DNA of 64,000 nt, taken from contig NZ_CBFIEO010000013.1 of assembly GCF_965661665.1 (NCBI RefSeq), positions 30,864-94,863 of the forward strand, in the 5' to 3' direction. The position numbers and the translations under genes were made by a program. This document shows positions 45,519-54,483 of the stretch, in pieces (position 1 is the first letter of the stretch; each line of letters begins with the position of its first letter). This DNA is from Cognatiyoonia sp965661665. GTDB lineage: Bacteria; Pseudomonadota; Alphaproteobacteria; Rhodobacterales; Rhodobacteraceae. The notes beneath the pieces were generated by a model. The model worked only from the letters and a program-made list of their open reading frames with translations, was not told the origin of the DNA and made no database searches.

Positions 45519-46646
45519 ATGGACGGCACACCGCATTCAGTTGACCCTGATGGTTTGATGGAATTTTCGGTCGTTTTCACGGATCGATCCCTGAACCACA
45601 TGAGCAAGGCGTTTCAAGGTGTCATGAATGACATCCGCGAGATGCTAAAAGAGGTTTATAACGCTGACAAGGTGGCCTTGGTCCCCGGGGGCGGCACCTA
45701 TGCGATGGAAGCGGTGGCGCGTCAGTTTGGTGGCAATGCACATGCCTTTGTCGTCCGCAACGGATGGTTCTCCTATCGCTGGAGCCAGATTTTTGAGGCG
45801 GGTGATTTCACGGCACATACCACGGTAATGAAGGCCCGCCAGTCTGGCAATGACACCCGCGCCCCTTTCGCGCCAGCGCCGATTGAAGATGTGGTTGCCG
45901 CCATCAAGGAGGCGAAGCCGGATGTGGTATTCGCCCCGCATGTGGAAACCTCTGCTGGGATCATCCTGCCGGATGATTACATCGCTGCGTTGGCCGATGC
46001 TGCGCATGAGGTCGGTGCGATTATGGTGCTCGATTGTATCGCCAGCGGGTGCGCATGGGTCGATATGAAAGCCACGGGCGTTGATGTGCTGATCTCCGCG
46101 CCTCAGAAGGGGTGGTCTTCCACGCCGTCGGCAGGCTTGGTGATGATGTCGGATCGTGCTGTTGCGCGGATGGAAAACACATCCTCTGACAGTTTCACGG
46201 TTGATCTGAAGAAATGGACGTCGATCATGGATGCTTATGAGAACGGCGGCCATGCGTATCATGCGACGATGCCCACCGATGGGTTGCGCGCGTTCCGTGA
46301 CACGATGCTGGAAACGCGGGAGTTTGGATTTAACAAACTGAAAGACGCGCAGTGGGCTTTGGGCAATGCGGTGCGTGCGGCGTTGGCCGACAAAGGGATC
46401 AAATCCGTTGCGGCCTACGGCTTCGGCGCCCCGGGTGTTGTCGTGAGCTATACCGATGATCCAGATGTTCAAAATGGGTCCAAGTTCGCCGCCGAGGGCA
46501 TGCAGATCGCAGCAGGTGTGCCGCTGCAATGCGACGAGCCTGAAGATTTCCGCACCTTCCGGATCGGGCTTTTCGGTTTGGATAAGCTCTATGATGTGGA
46601 CGGGACCCTGGATCGGCTCCTGCCTGTCCTCAATCGCGTCCTTTAG
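45519..46646 (+). CDS. Class V aminotransferase
   Basis: The 375-residue PLP enzyme has VPGGGTYAMEAVARQFGG near the start, HVETSAGIILPDDYIAAL, the Asp region MVLDCIASGCAWVDM and the PLP lysine SAPQKGWSSTPS. This is the family of alanine-glyoxylate and serine-pyruvate aminotransferases. Substrates are uncertain. A GGAGGAG site precedes the ATG. The coupled Lrp pair directly upstream fits control of an amino-acid enzyme. Confidence 0.83.
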   Translation: MDGTPHSVDPDGLMEFSVVFTDRSLNHMSKAFQGVMNDIREMLKEVYNADKVALVPGGGTYAMEAVARQFGGNAHAFVVRNGWFSYRWSQIFEAGDFTAHTTVMKARQSGNDTRAPFAPAPIEDVVAAIKEAKPDVVFAPHVETSAGIILPDDYIAALADAAHEVGAIMVLDCIASGCAWVDMKATGVDVLISAPQKGWSSTPSAGLVMMSDRAVARMENTSSDSFTVDLKKWTSIMDAYENGGHAYHATMPTDGLRAFRDTMLETREFGFNKLKDAQWALGNAVRAALADKGIKSVAAYGFGAPGVVVSYTDDPDVQNGSKFAAEGMQIAAGVPLQCDEPEDFRTFRIGLFGLDKLYDVDGTLDRLLPVLNRVL

Positions 46647-47836
46647 CCTTTCGCACCAAGCCCCATCTGCATCAATCGGGTGCGGATGGGTTTGATGCCG
46701 TGTAAGGCTTTGATGCCTGCACGCCGTGCTTCTTGCGCCAACGGATTGCCAGCCATTGACGTGCGGTTCAGCATATCAATGCCAGCCACCCGCAATTTGA
46801 TGTCCCCGTGGCGGGCGCGTTGGTAGGCGTCGAGCATAGCCGGGCTGCCCAAATCATCGCGATGCCGCACCGACAGGTCGAGCAGGTGGCTAAGATCCGT
46901 GAGCGACATATTCAGGCCTTGCGCGCCGATCGGGGGCATAACATGGGCAGCCTCAGCGACAAGCGCCGTCCGCGCTGCGACCAGAGTGTCTGCGATTTGG
47001 CTAATGATGGGCCAAGCCGTGCGCCGCGATACGAGTATCAGTCGCCCCAAAACGCCACCGCTTCGCTCCGTCGCTTCTTCTTCAAATTGGTCTGTTGGGA
47101 TGGTGCGCAGACGCTCCGCCTCCTTACTGTCGGTCATCCAGACCACGGCGGAGCAAGGCCGGCCATCCTGATCTGGCAAAGGCACAAGGGTGAAAGGTCC
47201 ACCCGATTTGTGCACCTCGGTTGAAATATTTTCGTGTGGCGTGTCATGCGCTACGGCAAAGGTGAGTGCGTGCTGCCCATAGCGCGTGGTGCTGACCTCA
47301 ATGCCCGCAGCCTTTCGCACGGCGGAGTTTCTGCCATCTGCACCAATGACCAATGATACGTCGATGCGTGTGCCATCTGTCAGGTGGGCGATGACCCCGT
47401 TGGTGCGGGCGAGGTAATCCTGAAACTCAACGCCGAGCCTGATTTCAACGGTATCCAACTCCTCAATTCGCGCCATCATCTCACGACGGAGCAGCCAATT
47501 GGGCAGGTTCCAGCCAAACGGCCGGTCGGAGATGTCTTCCGCATCAAACGCACGCTCAACCGTGTCGGGGCGCGAGGCATCGATGATTTGCATGGTTTGC
47601 AAAGGCGTCGCAAAGCCGCTCAACCGATCCCAAAGAGCTGCGCGATCCAGAAAATCACGCGCGGGCTGAAGGAAAGCCGTGGTGCGCAGGTCAGCGCCCT
47701 CGGCATCGGCATCTGTGATAGGTGGATGGGGGTCGACGATCACAACTTTGAAGCCAGCGGACCCAAAAGCGGAGGCCGCGGTCAGGCCCGCAACACCACC
47801 GCCAGAAATCAGAATATCAAACCGTTCTCTGCTCAT
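46643..47836 (-). CDS. UbiH/COQ6-family FAD-dependent monooxygenase
   Basis: The 397-residue protein has the N-terminal FAD motif ILISGGGVAGLTAASAFG and the family motif GADGRNSAVRKAAGIEV. The late FAD motif VAEAAHVMPPIGAQGLNMSL is diagnostic for ubiquinone-ring hydroxylases (UbiH/UbiF/COQ6). The stop overlaps the aminotransferase end on the other strand. Which ring position it hydroxylates cannot be told from sequence. Confidence 0.9.
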   Translation of the reverse strand: MSRERFDILISGGGVAGLTAASAFGSAGFKVVIVDPHPPITDADAEGADLRTTAFLQPARDFLDRAALWDRLSGFATPLQTMQIIDASRPDTVERAFDAEDISDRPFGWNLPNWLLRREMMARIEELDTVEIRLGVEFQDYLARTNGVIAHLTDGTRIDVSLVIGADGRNSAVRKAAGIEVSTTRYGQHALTFAVAHDTPHENISTEVHKSGGPFTLVPLPDQDGRPCSAVVWMTDSKEAERLRTIPTDQFEEEATERSGGVLGRLILVSRRTAWPIISQIADTLVAARTALVAEAAHVMPPIGAQGLNMSLTDLSHLLDLSVRHRDDLGSPAMLDAYQRARHGDIKLRVAGIDMLNRTSMAGNPLAQEARRAGIKALHGIKPIRTRLMQMGLGAKG

Positions 47837-47974
47837 TTCTTACACATAGGGGCCGGTGCGAAGACAGGAAAGGCACAAGATGACACATGCGACACATCGT
47901 CGGTGTTTTTGCGTATGCTTGCGTCAACCTAGGTTTACAGCCTAAGTTGCTTCGACGAATGGAAGGACGGAACC

Positions 47975-48628
47975 ATGCAGGATCGCCGAGCGGGGCAAAA
48001 GGACGCCTACGATCTGATTTTGGAAGCGATTGACGAACATATCTATGTTCCAGGTGATCGCTTGGTTGAAAGTGAATTGGCGGAACGCCTTGGGGTCAGT
48101 CGCACGCCGGTGCGCGAGGCGCTGCAGCGATTGGAAACTCAGTCGATCCTGACCCGCGATGGCCGCTCACTGATCGTGGCATCGCTCGACCACACGCAAT
48201 TGTCAGAGCTTTACGTCGTGCGGGGGGAGCTGGAAGGCTTGGCCGCACGATTAGCAGCACGCCATGCGACACCTGAGGAGGTGCGCGTGCTCCGCGACAT
48301 GCTCGACGCAGATAAAGCCCTCATCAATGATCCAGATGCAATGAGCCGCGCCAATCGGCGCTTTCACAAGCAGATTCACCTTGCATCCCACAACCGGTTT
48401 CTAGTGCAGCAGCTTGATCTGGTGCACAGATCCATGGCGCTCTTGGCGTCGACGTCGATCCGTGCTGACGGTCGGGGCATTGATACCCTGAATGAGCATG
48501 AGGCCATCGTCACGGCTATTGAAAAGGGCGATGGGCAGGCCGCTTATGAGGCCCTCTGTGACCACATCAGTACGGCTTATGAGATCCGGCTGCGTTTGGA
48601 TGCGGAAAAGGCCGACCTCGGTCGATAG
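47975..48628 (+). CDS. GntR/FadR-type transcription regulator with an FCD domain
   Basis: The 217-residue protein has the winged helix (GDRLVESELAERLGVSRTPV then REALQRLETQSIL) and an FCD ligand domain with LYVVRGELEGLAARLAARHA and late helices with DHISTAYEIRLRL. FCD domains bind carboxylates at a metal site of Asp/His residues. It diverges from the UbiH-like gene across 138 bases; its target is unknown. A GGAAGG site precedes the ATG. Confidence 0.9.
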   Translation: MQDRRAGQKDAYDLILEAIDEHIYVPGDRLVESELAERLGVSRTPVREALQRLETQSILTRDGRSLIVASLDHTQLSELYVVRGELEGLAARLAARHATPEEVRVLRDMLDADKALINDPDAMSRANRRFHKQIHLASHNRFLVQQLDLVHRSMALLASTSIRADGRGIDTLNEHEAIVTAIEKGDGQAAYEALCDHISTAYEIRLRLDAEKADLGR

Positions 48629-48822
48629 GGAGACCACATCACCCCTTGTTGGGTTTTGTCCTAGTAGAATGGCTTCCAGAACAGTTCCATCACGCCTTTG
48701 ATTGCGGCGAGTGTGTCGAGTGGGAAATTGACCATTAGTGTGGGTGCCCACTTGATCAGCCATGGCTTGCCGGCGCGAAGACTAGCCACGCAATGCGCTT
48801 GAGGATGTGGCGTAGCTCACCT
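48629..48822 (-). pseudogene. Family 2 glycosyltransferase C-terminal remnant
   Basis: The minus strand reads LRHILKRIAWLVFAPA in one frame and, shifted, WLIKWAPTLMVNFPLDTLAA, then IKGVMELFWKPFY, TAG and DKTQQG. GT2 membrane glycosyltransferases end with a pattern like PFYWDKTxHG, so the TAG stands where TGG (Trp) is expected. A frameshift, a stop and the missing catalytic part make it a remnant. Upstream sequence (48823-49026) shows nothing recognisable. Confidence 0.5.
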
Positions 48823-49026
48823 CAACCCCCTTTTAGAGCTTTCAAGCGCTTCGAAAGCCGCTTTGGGGGTCAATGCAGATCGCTCTATCAGCAAGCGCAA
48901 CAGCCATGGCAATTTTTGTCAGCGCTGGTGTTCCACAGTCCAATTGATGCATGACTGAAAACTCATTGGTTCCTTGGGAAAGCTGAGGAAACCTAAGGAA
49001 TCTTAGTTAACGCTTGTTAAGGCGAG

Positions 49027-50190
49027 TTAAGACGCTGCGCGCTTGTCCATCGCATCGGCAAACCGCTCAAACAGGTAGTAGCTGTCTTGCGGGCCAGGGC
49101 TTGCTTCGGGGTGGTATTGGACCGAAAACACCGGACGATCCGTCATGCGGATACCACAGTTTGATCCGTCAAAAAGCGATGTGTGCGTTTCTTTCACGCC
49201 ATCCGGCAGGCTTTGACTGTCCACCGCAAACCCGTGGTTCATGGAGGTGATCTCTACCTTGCCGGTTTCGAGGTCTTTGACCGGATGGTTCGCGCCGTGA
49301 TGGCCGTGGTTCATCTTGACTGTCTTGCCGCCCAGCGCCAGCGCCAGCATCTGATGGCCAAGGCAGATGCCAAACACAGGCAGGTCGGAGCGGTCTAACA
49401 CGCCTTGGATCATTGGCACCGCATAAGCGCCTGTCGCTGCTGGGTCGCCCGGACCGTTTGACAGGAACACCCCATCAGGGTTCAGCGCAAGAATGTCGTT
49501 AGCAGTCGCGGACGCTGGAAGTACCGTTACATCGCATCCAGCAGAGGCAAGGCAGCGCAGAATGTTCCGCTTGGCGCCATAGTCAATGGCGACGACTTTG
49601 TGCTTGGGATTGGTTTGCGCTTTGTAGCCCTCCGGCCAAGCCCACCGCATTTCGTTCCACTGGTACGACTGTGCACACGTCACCTCTTTCGCGAGGTCGA
49701 GACCCTCAAGCCCAGAAAACCCGCGGGCGGCTTTGACGAGTGCGTCGATATCGAAATTGCCGTCAGGGTCATGGGCCAGCGCGACATGCGGTGCGCCCTG
49801 CTGTCGGATCGCACGGGTCAAACGGCGCGTGTCGACACCCCCAACGCCGATGCGCCCGCGCTTGGACAGCCAGTCGGTTAATTCTTCGGCGGCGCGCCAG
49901 TTTGAGGATGCGGTCGGGTCCCATTTGACAACCATGCCTTCAGCGACGGGATCAGCGGTTTCATCATCCTCTGGATTGACGCCGGTGTTTCCGATGTGGG
50001 GGAAGGTGAAGGTGACGATCTGACCGGCGTAAGAGGGATCGGTCATGATCTCCTGATACCCTGTCATGGCAGTATTAAAACACAGTTCTGCGGTGGTCTG
50101 GCCCGTGACCCCAAAACCAATGCCGTAAAAGACTGTGCCGTCTGCCAATGCTAGGCAGGCTGTGGGCTTGCGAGTGGCTGTTTCCAACAT
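49027..50190 (-). CDS. carA: Carbamoyl-phosphate synthase small (glutaminase) subunit
   Basis: The 387-residue protein has the N-terminal CarA domain (ADGTVFYGIGFGVTGQTTAEL, SYAGQIVTFTFPHIGN, VDTRRLTRAIR). The class I glutaminase has FLSNGPGDPAA, the nucleophile FGICLGHQMLALALGG, MNHGHHGANHPV and a late VQYHPEASPGP with His and Glu. It hands ammonia to CarB for arginine and pyrimidines; carB is not adjacent. ATG 50190 fits the family start. Confidence 0.97.
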   Translation of the reverse strand: MLETATRKPTACLALADGTVFYGIGFGVTGQTTAELCFNTAMTGYQEIMTDPSYAGQIVTFTFPHIGNTGVNPEDDETADPVAEGMVVKWDPTASSNWRAAEELTDWLSKRGRIGVGGVDTRRLTRAIRQQGAPHVALAHDPDGNFDIDALVKAARGFSGLEGLDLAKEVTCAQSYQWNEMRWAWPEGYKAQTNPKHKVVAIDYGAKRNILRCLASAGCDVTVLPASATANDILALNPDGVFLSNGPGDPAATGAYAVPMIQGVLDRSDLPVFGICLGHQMLALALGGKTVKMNHGHHGANHPVKDLETGKVEITSMNHGFAVDSQSLPDGVKETHTSLFDGSNCGIRMTDRPVFSVQYHPEASPGPQDSYYLFERFADAMDKRAAS

Positions 50191-50364
50191 GGCAGATTCC
50201 CCAAGATGCACAAATTGTTGGGGTAGTAAGGGTGTGACACACAAGGGTCAAGGGGCCAAAGTGGGAGATTTTCCGTTACATCCGGTTGGGTCGGAAAATC
50301 ATTGTCAGCGTGCGGTCGCATGGCTAAGTTGCGGGTTCGTTCGAAGCAATCGGGACAAAAGCTT

Positions 50365-50823
50365 ATGGACATGCGCACTCGGGTCACTGACGCCCTGAAA
50401 GATGCAATGAGATCGAAAGAGGCGGATCGCCTTGCCACCCTGCGACTGATCAACGCAGCGATCAAAGACAAAGACATCGCATTGCGTGGCGAAGGGGATG
50501 ATCAGATCGTGACTGATGCGGATGTTCTGGCGATTATGGGCCGCATGGTGAAACAACGCCAAGAAAGCGCGCGGGCCTACGATGAAGGCGGCCGGATCGA
50601 ACTGGCGGAGAAAGAACGCGCCGAAATCAAGGTCATTGAAGAGTTTCTGCCAAAGCAGCTTGATGAGGCCGAAACCGAAGCCGCCGTCGCCGCGGCGATA
50701 GAGGCTGTCGGGGCTGAAAGCATCCGCGACATGGGGAAGGTCATGGGCGAGCTAAAGGCCAAATACACTGGCCAGATGGATTTCGGGCAGGTGGGGCCTC
50801 TGGTGAAAGAGCGCTTGGGGTAA
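50365..50823 (+). CDS. GatB/YqeY-domain protein
   Basis: The protein is about 152 residues from ATG 50365. The YqeY domain has MRTRVTDALKDAMRSKEADR, LATLRLINAAIKDKDI, KVIEEFLPKQLDEAE and MGKVMGELKAKYTGQMDFGQ. This domain is also the tail of GatB, where it contacts tRNA; stand-alone YqeY has an unknown role in translation. It diverges from carA, the usual arrangement. Confidence 0.92.
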   Translation: MDMRTRVTDALKDAMRSKEADRLATLRLINAAIKDKDIALRGEGDDQIVTDADVLAIMGRMVKQRQESARAYDEGGRIELAEKERAEIKVIEEFLPKQLDEAETEAAVAAAIEAVGAESIRDMGKVMGELKAKYTGQMDFGQVGPLVKERLG

Positions 50824-50841
50824 ATCAAGCGCCTTAAGCGT

Positions 50842-51006
50842 TTACCAACGATTGTCTAAACGCCGTTCAAACGGTTGGCGCGTCCGCAGTTTCCGCGCCT
50901 TTTCCAATTCGGAATGCAGTATCATGTCGTAGTGGCTGAAGCGCTGAAGCATGGCATCCTCTGTACGCGTTGCAGTGCGGAGCGATTTCGAAAAAATTCC
51001 TAACAT
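50842..51006 (-). CDS. Small basic protein, 54 residues, with a strong ribosome site
   Basis: ATG 51006 is preceded by AAAGGAGACC, an almost ideal Shine-Dalgarno at the right spacing. The product MLGIFSKSLRTATRTEDAML continues with QRFSHYDMILHSELEKARKL and a basic, aromatic end (RRLDNRW). It is rich in Arg and Lys with an amphipathic helix; no family recognised. It diverges from the LysR pseudogene, so it may have been that regulator's target. Confidence 0.6.
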   Translation of the reverse strand: MLGIFSKSLRTATRTEDAMLQRFSHYDMILHSELEKARKLRTRQPFERRLDNRW

Positions 51007-51088
51007 TTGAGGTCTCCTTTGGTCTGTTAATTGACAAATAAGCCTCTTGGGTGAACCACACCACTCAATATGGTTTGCAATATGTTAT

Positions 51089-51970
51089 ATGAAATTTCAG
51101 ATGCAATGGTCTGATATCCCATCGTTGTCCGCACTCCGCGCTTTGGAGGTGACAATCCGCAACCAGAGCTTCTCCAAGGCGGCGTGAAAGCCCAATGTCA
51201 CTCATGCGGTGATTGCGCAGCATGCCCGCGCTTTGCAGGCTGAGTTTTCACAGTCCTTGGTGCTGCGTCAGGGCAGGGGGCGTTGTCGGGACAGAGTTAG
51301 GTCAGCGATTGGCAGCAGTCTTGAATGATGGGTTTTCGACGATTGGTTCTGCCGTGGACGACCTTCGCCGCACGGTGGAGGAGCGACCGCTCAATGTCAC
51401 ACTGACCCCCGTCTCTGCATTAAATTGGCTGATGCCGTGGATGGGGAGTTTTGGAGCAAGCATCCCGACATCTCCATCAATCTCAATCGATCGAACGGCT
51501 TTGTGGACTTGCGCGAAGATGGCTTTGATTTGGCCATACGTCACGGGTGAGGGGATTGGCCGGGAATGGAAGCCAAGCTGTTCACAGGTATCGACTATTG
51601 GGCGGTCGGAGCGCCCAAACTTCCCGGCAATAAACCGATGGATTGCTTCTCAGATCTCATCGACCTGCCTTGGCTTATTGAAGAACACATGCTGGAACTG
51701 CGGCGCGTGATCGCTTTGTCGGGGTTGGATTTGAACAGCGTCAATCTCAAGGTGTTGGGCACCAACGGTCTGGTGATTTCTGGCGTGAAAGCGGGGCGAG
51801 AGGTGAAGGTGCAGCCGAGGTCGCTTGTGGAGGATGACGTCAAGCGCGGTGAATTGCGAAAGGTCTGCGCTTTGGAACATTCGGAGCTAGGGTATTTTAC
51901 CGTCGTACTGCCGGGGCGGTCGCCGCGGGGTTTGCGAGAATTTATGAAATGGCTCCATAGGGCGGCCTGA
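51089..51970 (+). pseudogene. LysR-family regulator (GcvA-like) pseudogene
   Basis: The N-terminal LysR helix-turn-helix is clear (SDIPSLSALRALE, SFSKAA) but TGA stops it at 51185-51187. The same frame goes on NVTHAVIAQHARALQAEF, then shifts near 51280 to GTELGQRLAAVLNDGFSTIG and NVTLTPVSALNWLMPWMGSF. It shifts again near 51455 to the effector domain (HPDISINLNRSNGFVDLRED), has a further TGA near 51549, and ends ELGYFTVVLPGRSPRGLREF. Two stops and at least two frameshifts exclude function. Confidence 0.85.
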
Positions 51971-51990
51971 AACCCATCAGACAAAGAAAA

Positions 51991-52012
51991 AGCCCCGCTG
52001 AGTAGCGGGGCT
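51991..52012. terminator. Terminator between the LysR pseudogene and ctaD
   Basis: AGCCCCGCT (51991-51999) and AGCGGGGCT (52004-52012) form a perfect 9-bp stem around a 4-base loop, followed by TCTTTTTC on the plus strand and preceded by an A-rich run (AAAGAAAA). It serves the minus-strand ctaD gene and the plus strand. Confidence 0.85.
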
Positions 52013-52031
52013 TCTTTTTCTCGAAACCAGC

Positions 52032-53705
52032 TTAGTGTGCGCGGCTTTTGTCCCAGTCTTCCTGCTTTGGCAGGATTTCGAACGTATGCTCTGGTGGTGG
52101 GGATGGCAGTGTCCATTCCAGCGTGTCGGCATATTCGTTCCAAGGGTTTGCCTCGGTCACGCGGCGGCCTGCTGTCAGGGTGTAGAAGATCACACCGATG
52201 AAGAACAGGAAGGACGCGAAGGACAGGAATGCACCCCAAGATGAAATATAGTTCCAGTACGCAAACGCCTCTGGGTAGTCGATGTAGCGGCGGGGCATAC
52301 CCTGACGACCCAAGAAGTGCTGAGGGAAGAAGGTGATGTTGGCACCGATAAACATCATCCAGAAGTGCAGCTTACCCGCCCATTCAGGATACATGCGGCC
52401 GGACATCTTTGGCAGGTAGAAGTAGATACCCGCGAAGATGGAGAAGACCGCACCAAGGCTCATCACATAGTGGAAATGTGCCACAACGTAGTATGTGTCG
52501 TGATACGCACGGTCCACACCAGCTTGTGACAATACGATGCCTGTCACGCCACCAACGGTGAAGAGGAACAGAAAGCCAAAGGCCCAAAGCATCGGTGTCT
52601 TGAACTCAACAGACCCGCCCCACATGGTCGCAATCCAAGAGAAGATTTTGACACCGGTTGGAACCGCGATGACCATTGTCGCCAGCATGAAGTAAGATTG
52701 CTGTGTCAGCGACATGCCCACCGTGTACATGTGGTGTGCCCAGACAACGAAGCCCAATGCGCCAATCGCAACCATCGCGTAGACCATTGGCAGGTAGCCA
52801 AAGATCGGCTTGCGCGAGAATGTTGCGATGACGTGGCTGATAATGCCGAAGCCTGGAACGATGATGATGTACACCTCTGGGTGTCCGAAGAACCACAGAA
52901 TGTGTTGATAGAGGATCGGGTCACCGCCGCCAGCAGGATCAAAGAAGGTCGTGCCGAAGTTGCGGTCTGTCAGGAGCATTGTGATCGCACCAGCCAAGAC
53001 AGGCAGCGCCAAAAGGATCAGCCACGCTGTGACGAAGATCGACCATGAGAACAGCGGCACTTTGTGCAGCGTCATGCCTGGTGCGCGCATGTTCAAGAAG
53101 GTTGTGATCATGTTGATCGCGCCAAGGATCGACGACGCACCGGAGACGTGCACCGCGAAGATCGCAAGGTCCATCGACAGCCCGGCTTCACTGGTGGAAA
53201 GCGGTGGATAGAGGACCCAGCCTACACCCGAGCCCAGCTGACCATTCCCGCCGGGGGCCAACATGGACGCAACGCCGAGAGATGTACCCGCAACATAAAG
53301 CCAGAAAGACAGGTTATTCATGCGTGGGAACGCCATGTCTGGCGCGCCGATTTGCAGTGGCATGAAATAGTTACCAAACCCGCCGAAGAGGGCAGGGATC
53401 ACCACAAAGAACATCATCAGGACGCCATGATAAGTGATCATCACGTTCCAAAGGTGTCCGTTTGGCGTACATTCCGCGCCACCATCAGCGATGAAGCGTG
53501 CGCCTTCCATACACATGTACTGGACGCCTGGGTTCATCAGCTCCATCCGCATGTAGACGGTGAAGGCGACGGAAATGAAACCGGCCAGACCTGCAACAAA
53601 CAGATACAAGATGCCGATATCTTTGTGGTTTGTGGACATAAACCAACGGGTAAAGAACCCGCGGTTGTCTTCGTGCTCATGGCCGTGGATGGCTGCGTCT
53701 GCCAT
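52032..53705 (-). CDS. ctaD: Cytochrome c oxidase subunit I (aa3 type)
   Basis: The 557-residue membrane protein has twelve hydrophobic helices and the haem-copper signatures WFFGHPEVYIIIVPGFG (Cu_B His and the His-Tyr region), HHMYTVG, and the late HDTYYVVAHFHYVMSLGAVF with haem a and a3 ligands. It reduces oxygen to water and pumps protons. Subunit II, III and assembly genes are not adjacent, which is common when ctaD is separate from ctaCE in this group. Confidence 0.97.
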   Translation of the reverse strand: MADAAIHGHEHEDNRGFFTRWFMSTNHKDIGILYLFVAGLAGFISVAFTVYMRMELMNPGVQYMCMEGARFIADGGAECTPNGHLWNVMITYHGVLMMFFVVIPALFGGFGNYFMPLQIGAPDMAFPRMNNLSFWLYVAGTSLGVASMLAPGGNGQLGSGVGWVLYPPLSTSEAGLSMDLAIFAVHVSGASSILGAINMITTFLNMRAPGMTLHKVPLFSWSIFVTAWLILLALPVLAGAITMLLTDRNFGTTFFDPAGGGDPILYQHILWFFGHPEVYIIIVPGFGIISHVIATFSRKPIFGYLPMVYAMVAIGALGFVVWAHHMYTVGMSLTQQSYFMLATMVIAVPTGVKIFSWIATMWGGSVEFKTPMLWAFGFLFLFTVGGVTGIVLSQAGVDRAYHDTYYVVAHFHYVMSLGAVFSIFAGIYFYLPKMSGRMYPEWAGKLHFWMMFIGANITFFPQHFLGRQGMPRRYIDYPEAFAYWNYISSWGAFLSFASFLFFIGVIFYTLTAGRRVTEANPWNEYADTLEWTLPSPPPEHTFEILPKQEDWDKSRAH

Positions 53706-53838
53706 TTGGCTCTCCTCGCTTGGCTAAGTCGATAAGAGGGACGAGTCACCTCGTCCCACCGTTTCACCTGCTTCTAGTGGACACCCACGCCGTGGGCAAT
53801 CATCTAAGTGCGTATTTGGGTGGGTAAAAATGGCGCAG

Positions 53839-54483
53839 TTAAGCGTTGAAGGGGCAGGTCTTGCGCAAAGCCACGTCAAGGTCGTTCATTGTGACGGGCA
53901 GACCAAGGTCGGTGAGCGATGTCACGCCGTGTTTTTGGATGCCACACGGAACAATGCCGTCGAAATGACTGAGGTCTGGTTCGACATTGATTGAAAGCCC
54001 ATGAAACGACACCCATTTGCGCAATCGGATGCCAAGGGCCGCGATTTTATCCTCGGCCACGTCTCCATTGGCATATCGGGGTTTTTCTGGCCGCTGAACC
54101 CAGACCCCGACACGACCATCGCGCCGTTCGCCCACTACATTGAACTCCGCCATCGTGTCGATGATCCAACCTTCAAGCTGGTTGACGAACGCGCGCACGT
54201 CCCGTCCGCGCTCTCCAACATTGAGCACGGTGTAGACAACCCGCTGTCCTGGGCCGTGGTAAGTGTATTCCCCGCCGCGCCGCGCCTCAAATACAGGAAA
54301 CCGGTTCGGATCGACGAGATCGGCGGGCTTCGCTGAGGTGCCTGCGGTATAAAGCGGTGGATGCTCCAATAGCCAAATCAACTCTGCAGCCTGACCCGCC
54401 GCAATGTCGTTGGCCCGCGCTTCCATCACCTCAAGCGCGTGCTGATAATCGGTCAAACCGTCGCTGATTTTCCATTCAACCAT
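53839..54483 (-). CDS. lipB: Octanoyl-ACP:protein octanoyltransferase
   Basis: The 214-residue LipB has RRGGEYTYHGPGQRVVY (about 68-84), KIAALGIRLRKWVSFHGLSI with the catalytic Lys near 146, and VPCGIQKHGVTSL with the catalytic Cys at about 180. It moves the octanoyl group to E2 and GcvH proteins for lipoate. The start is ATG 54483, just inside the end of the LytTR gene (overlap 8 bases). Confidence 0.95.
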   Translation of the reverse strand: MVEWKISDGLTDYQHALEVMEARANDIAAGQAAELIWLLEHPPLYTAGTSAKPADLVDPNRFPVFEARRGGEYTYHGPGQRVVYTVLNVGERGRDVRAFVNQLEGWIIDTMAEFNVVGERRDGRVGVWVQRPEKPRYANGDVAEDKIAALGIRLRKWVSFHGLSINVEPDLSHFDGIVPCGIQKHGVTSLTDLGLPVTMNDLDVALRKTCPFNA

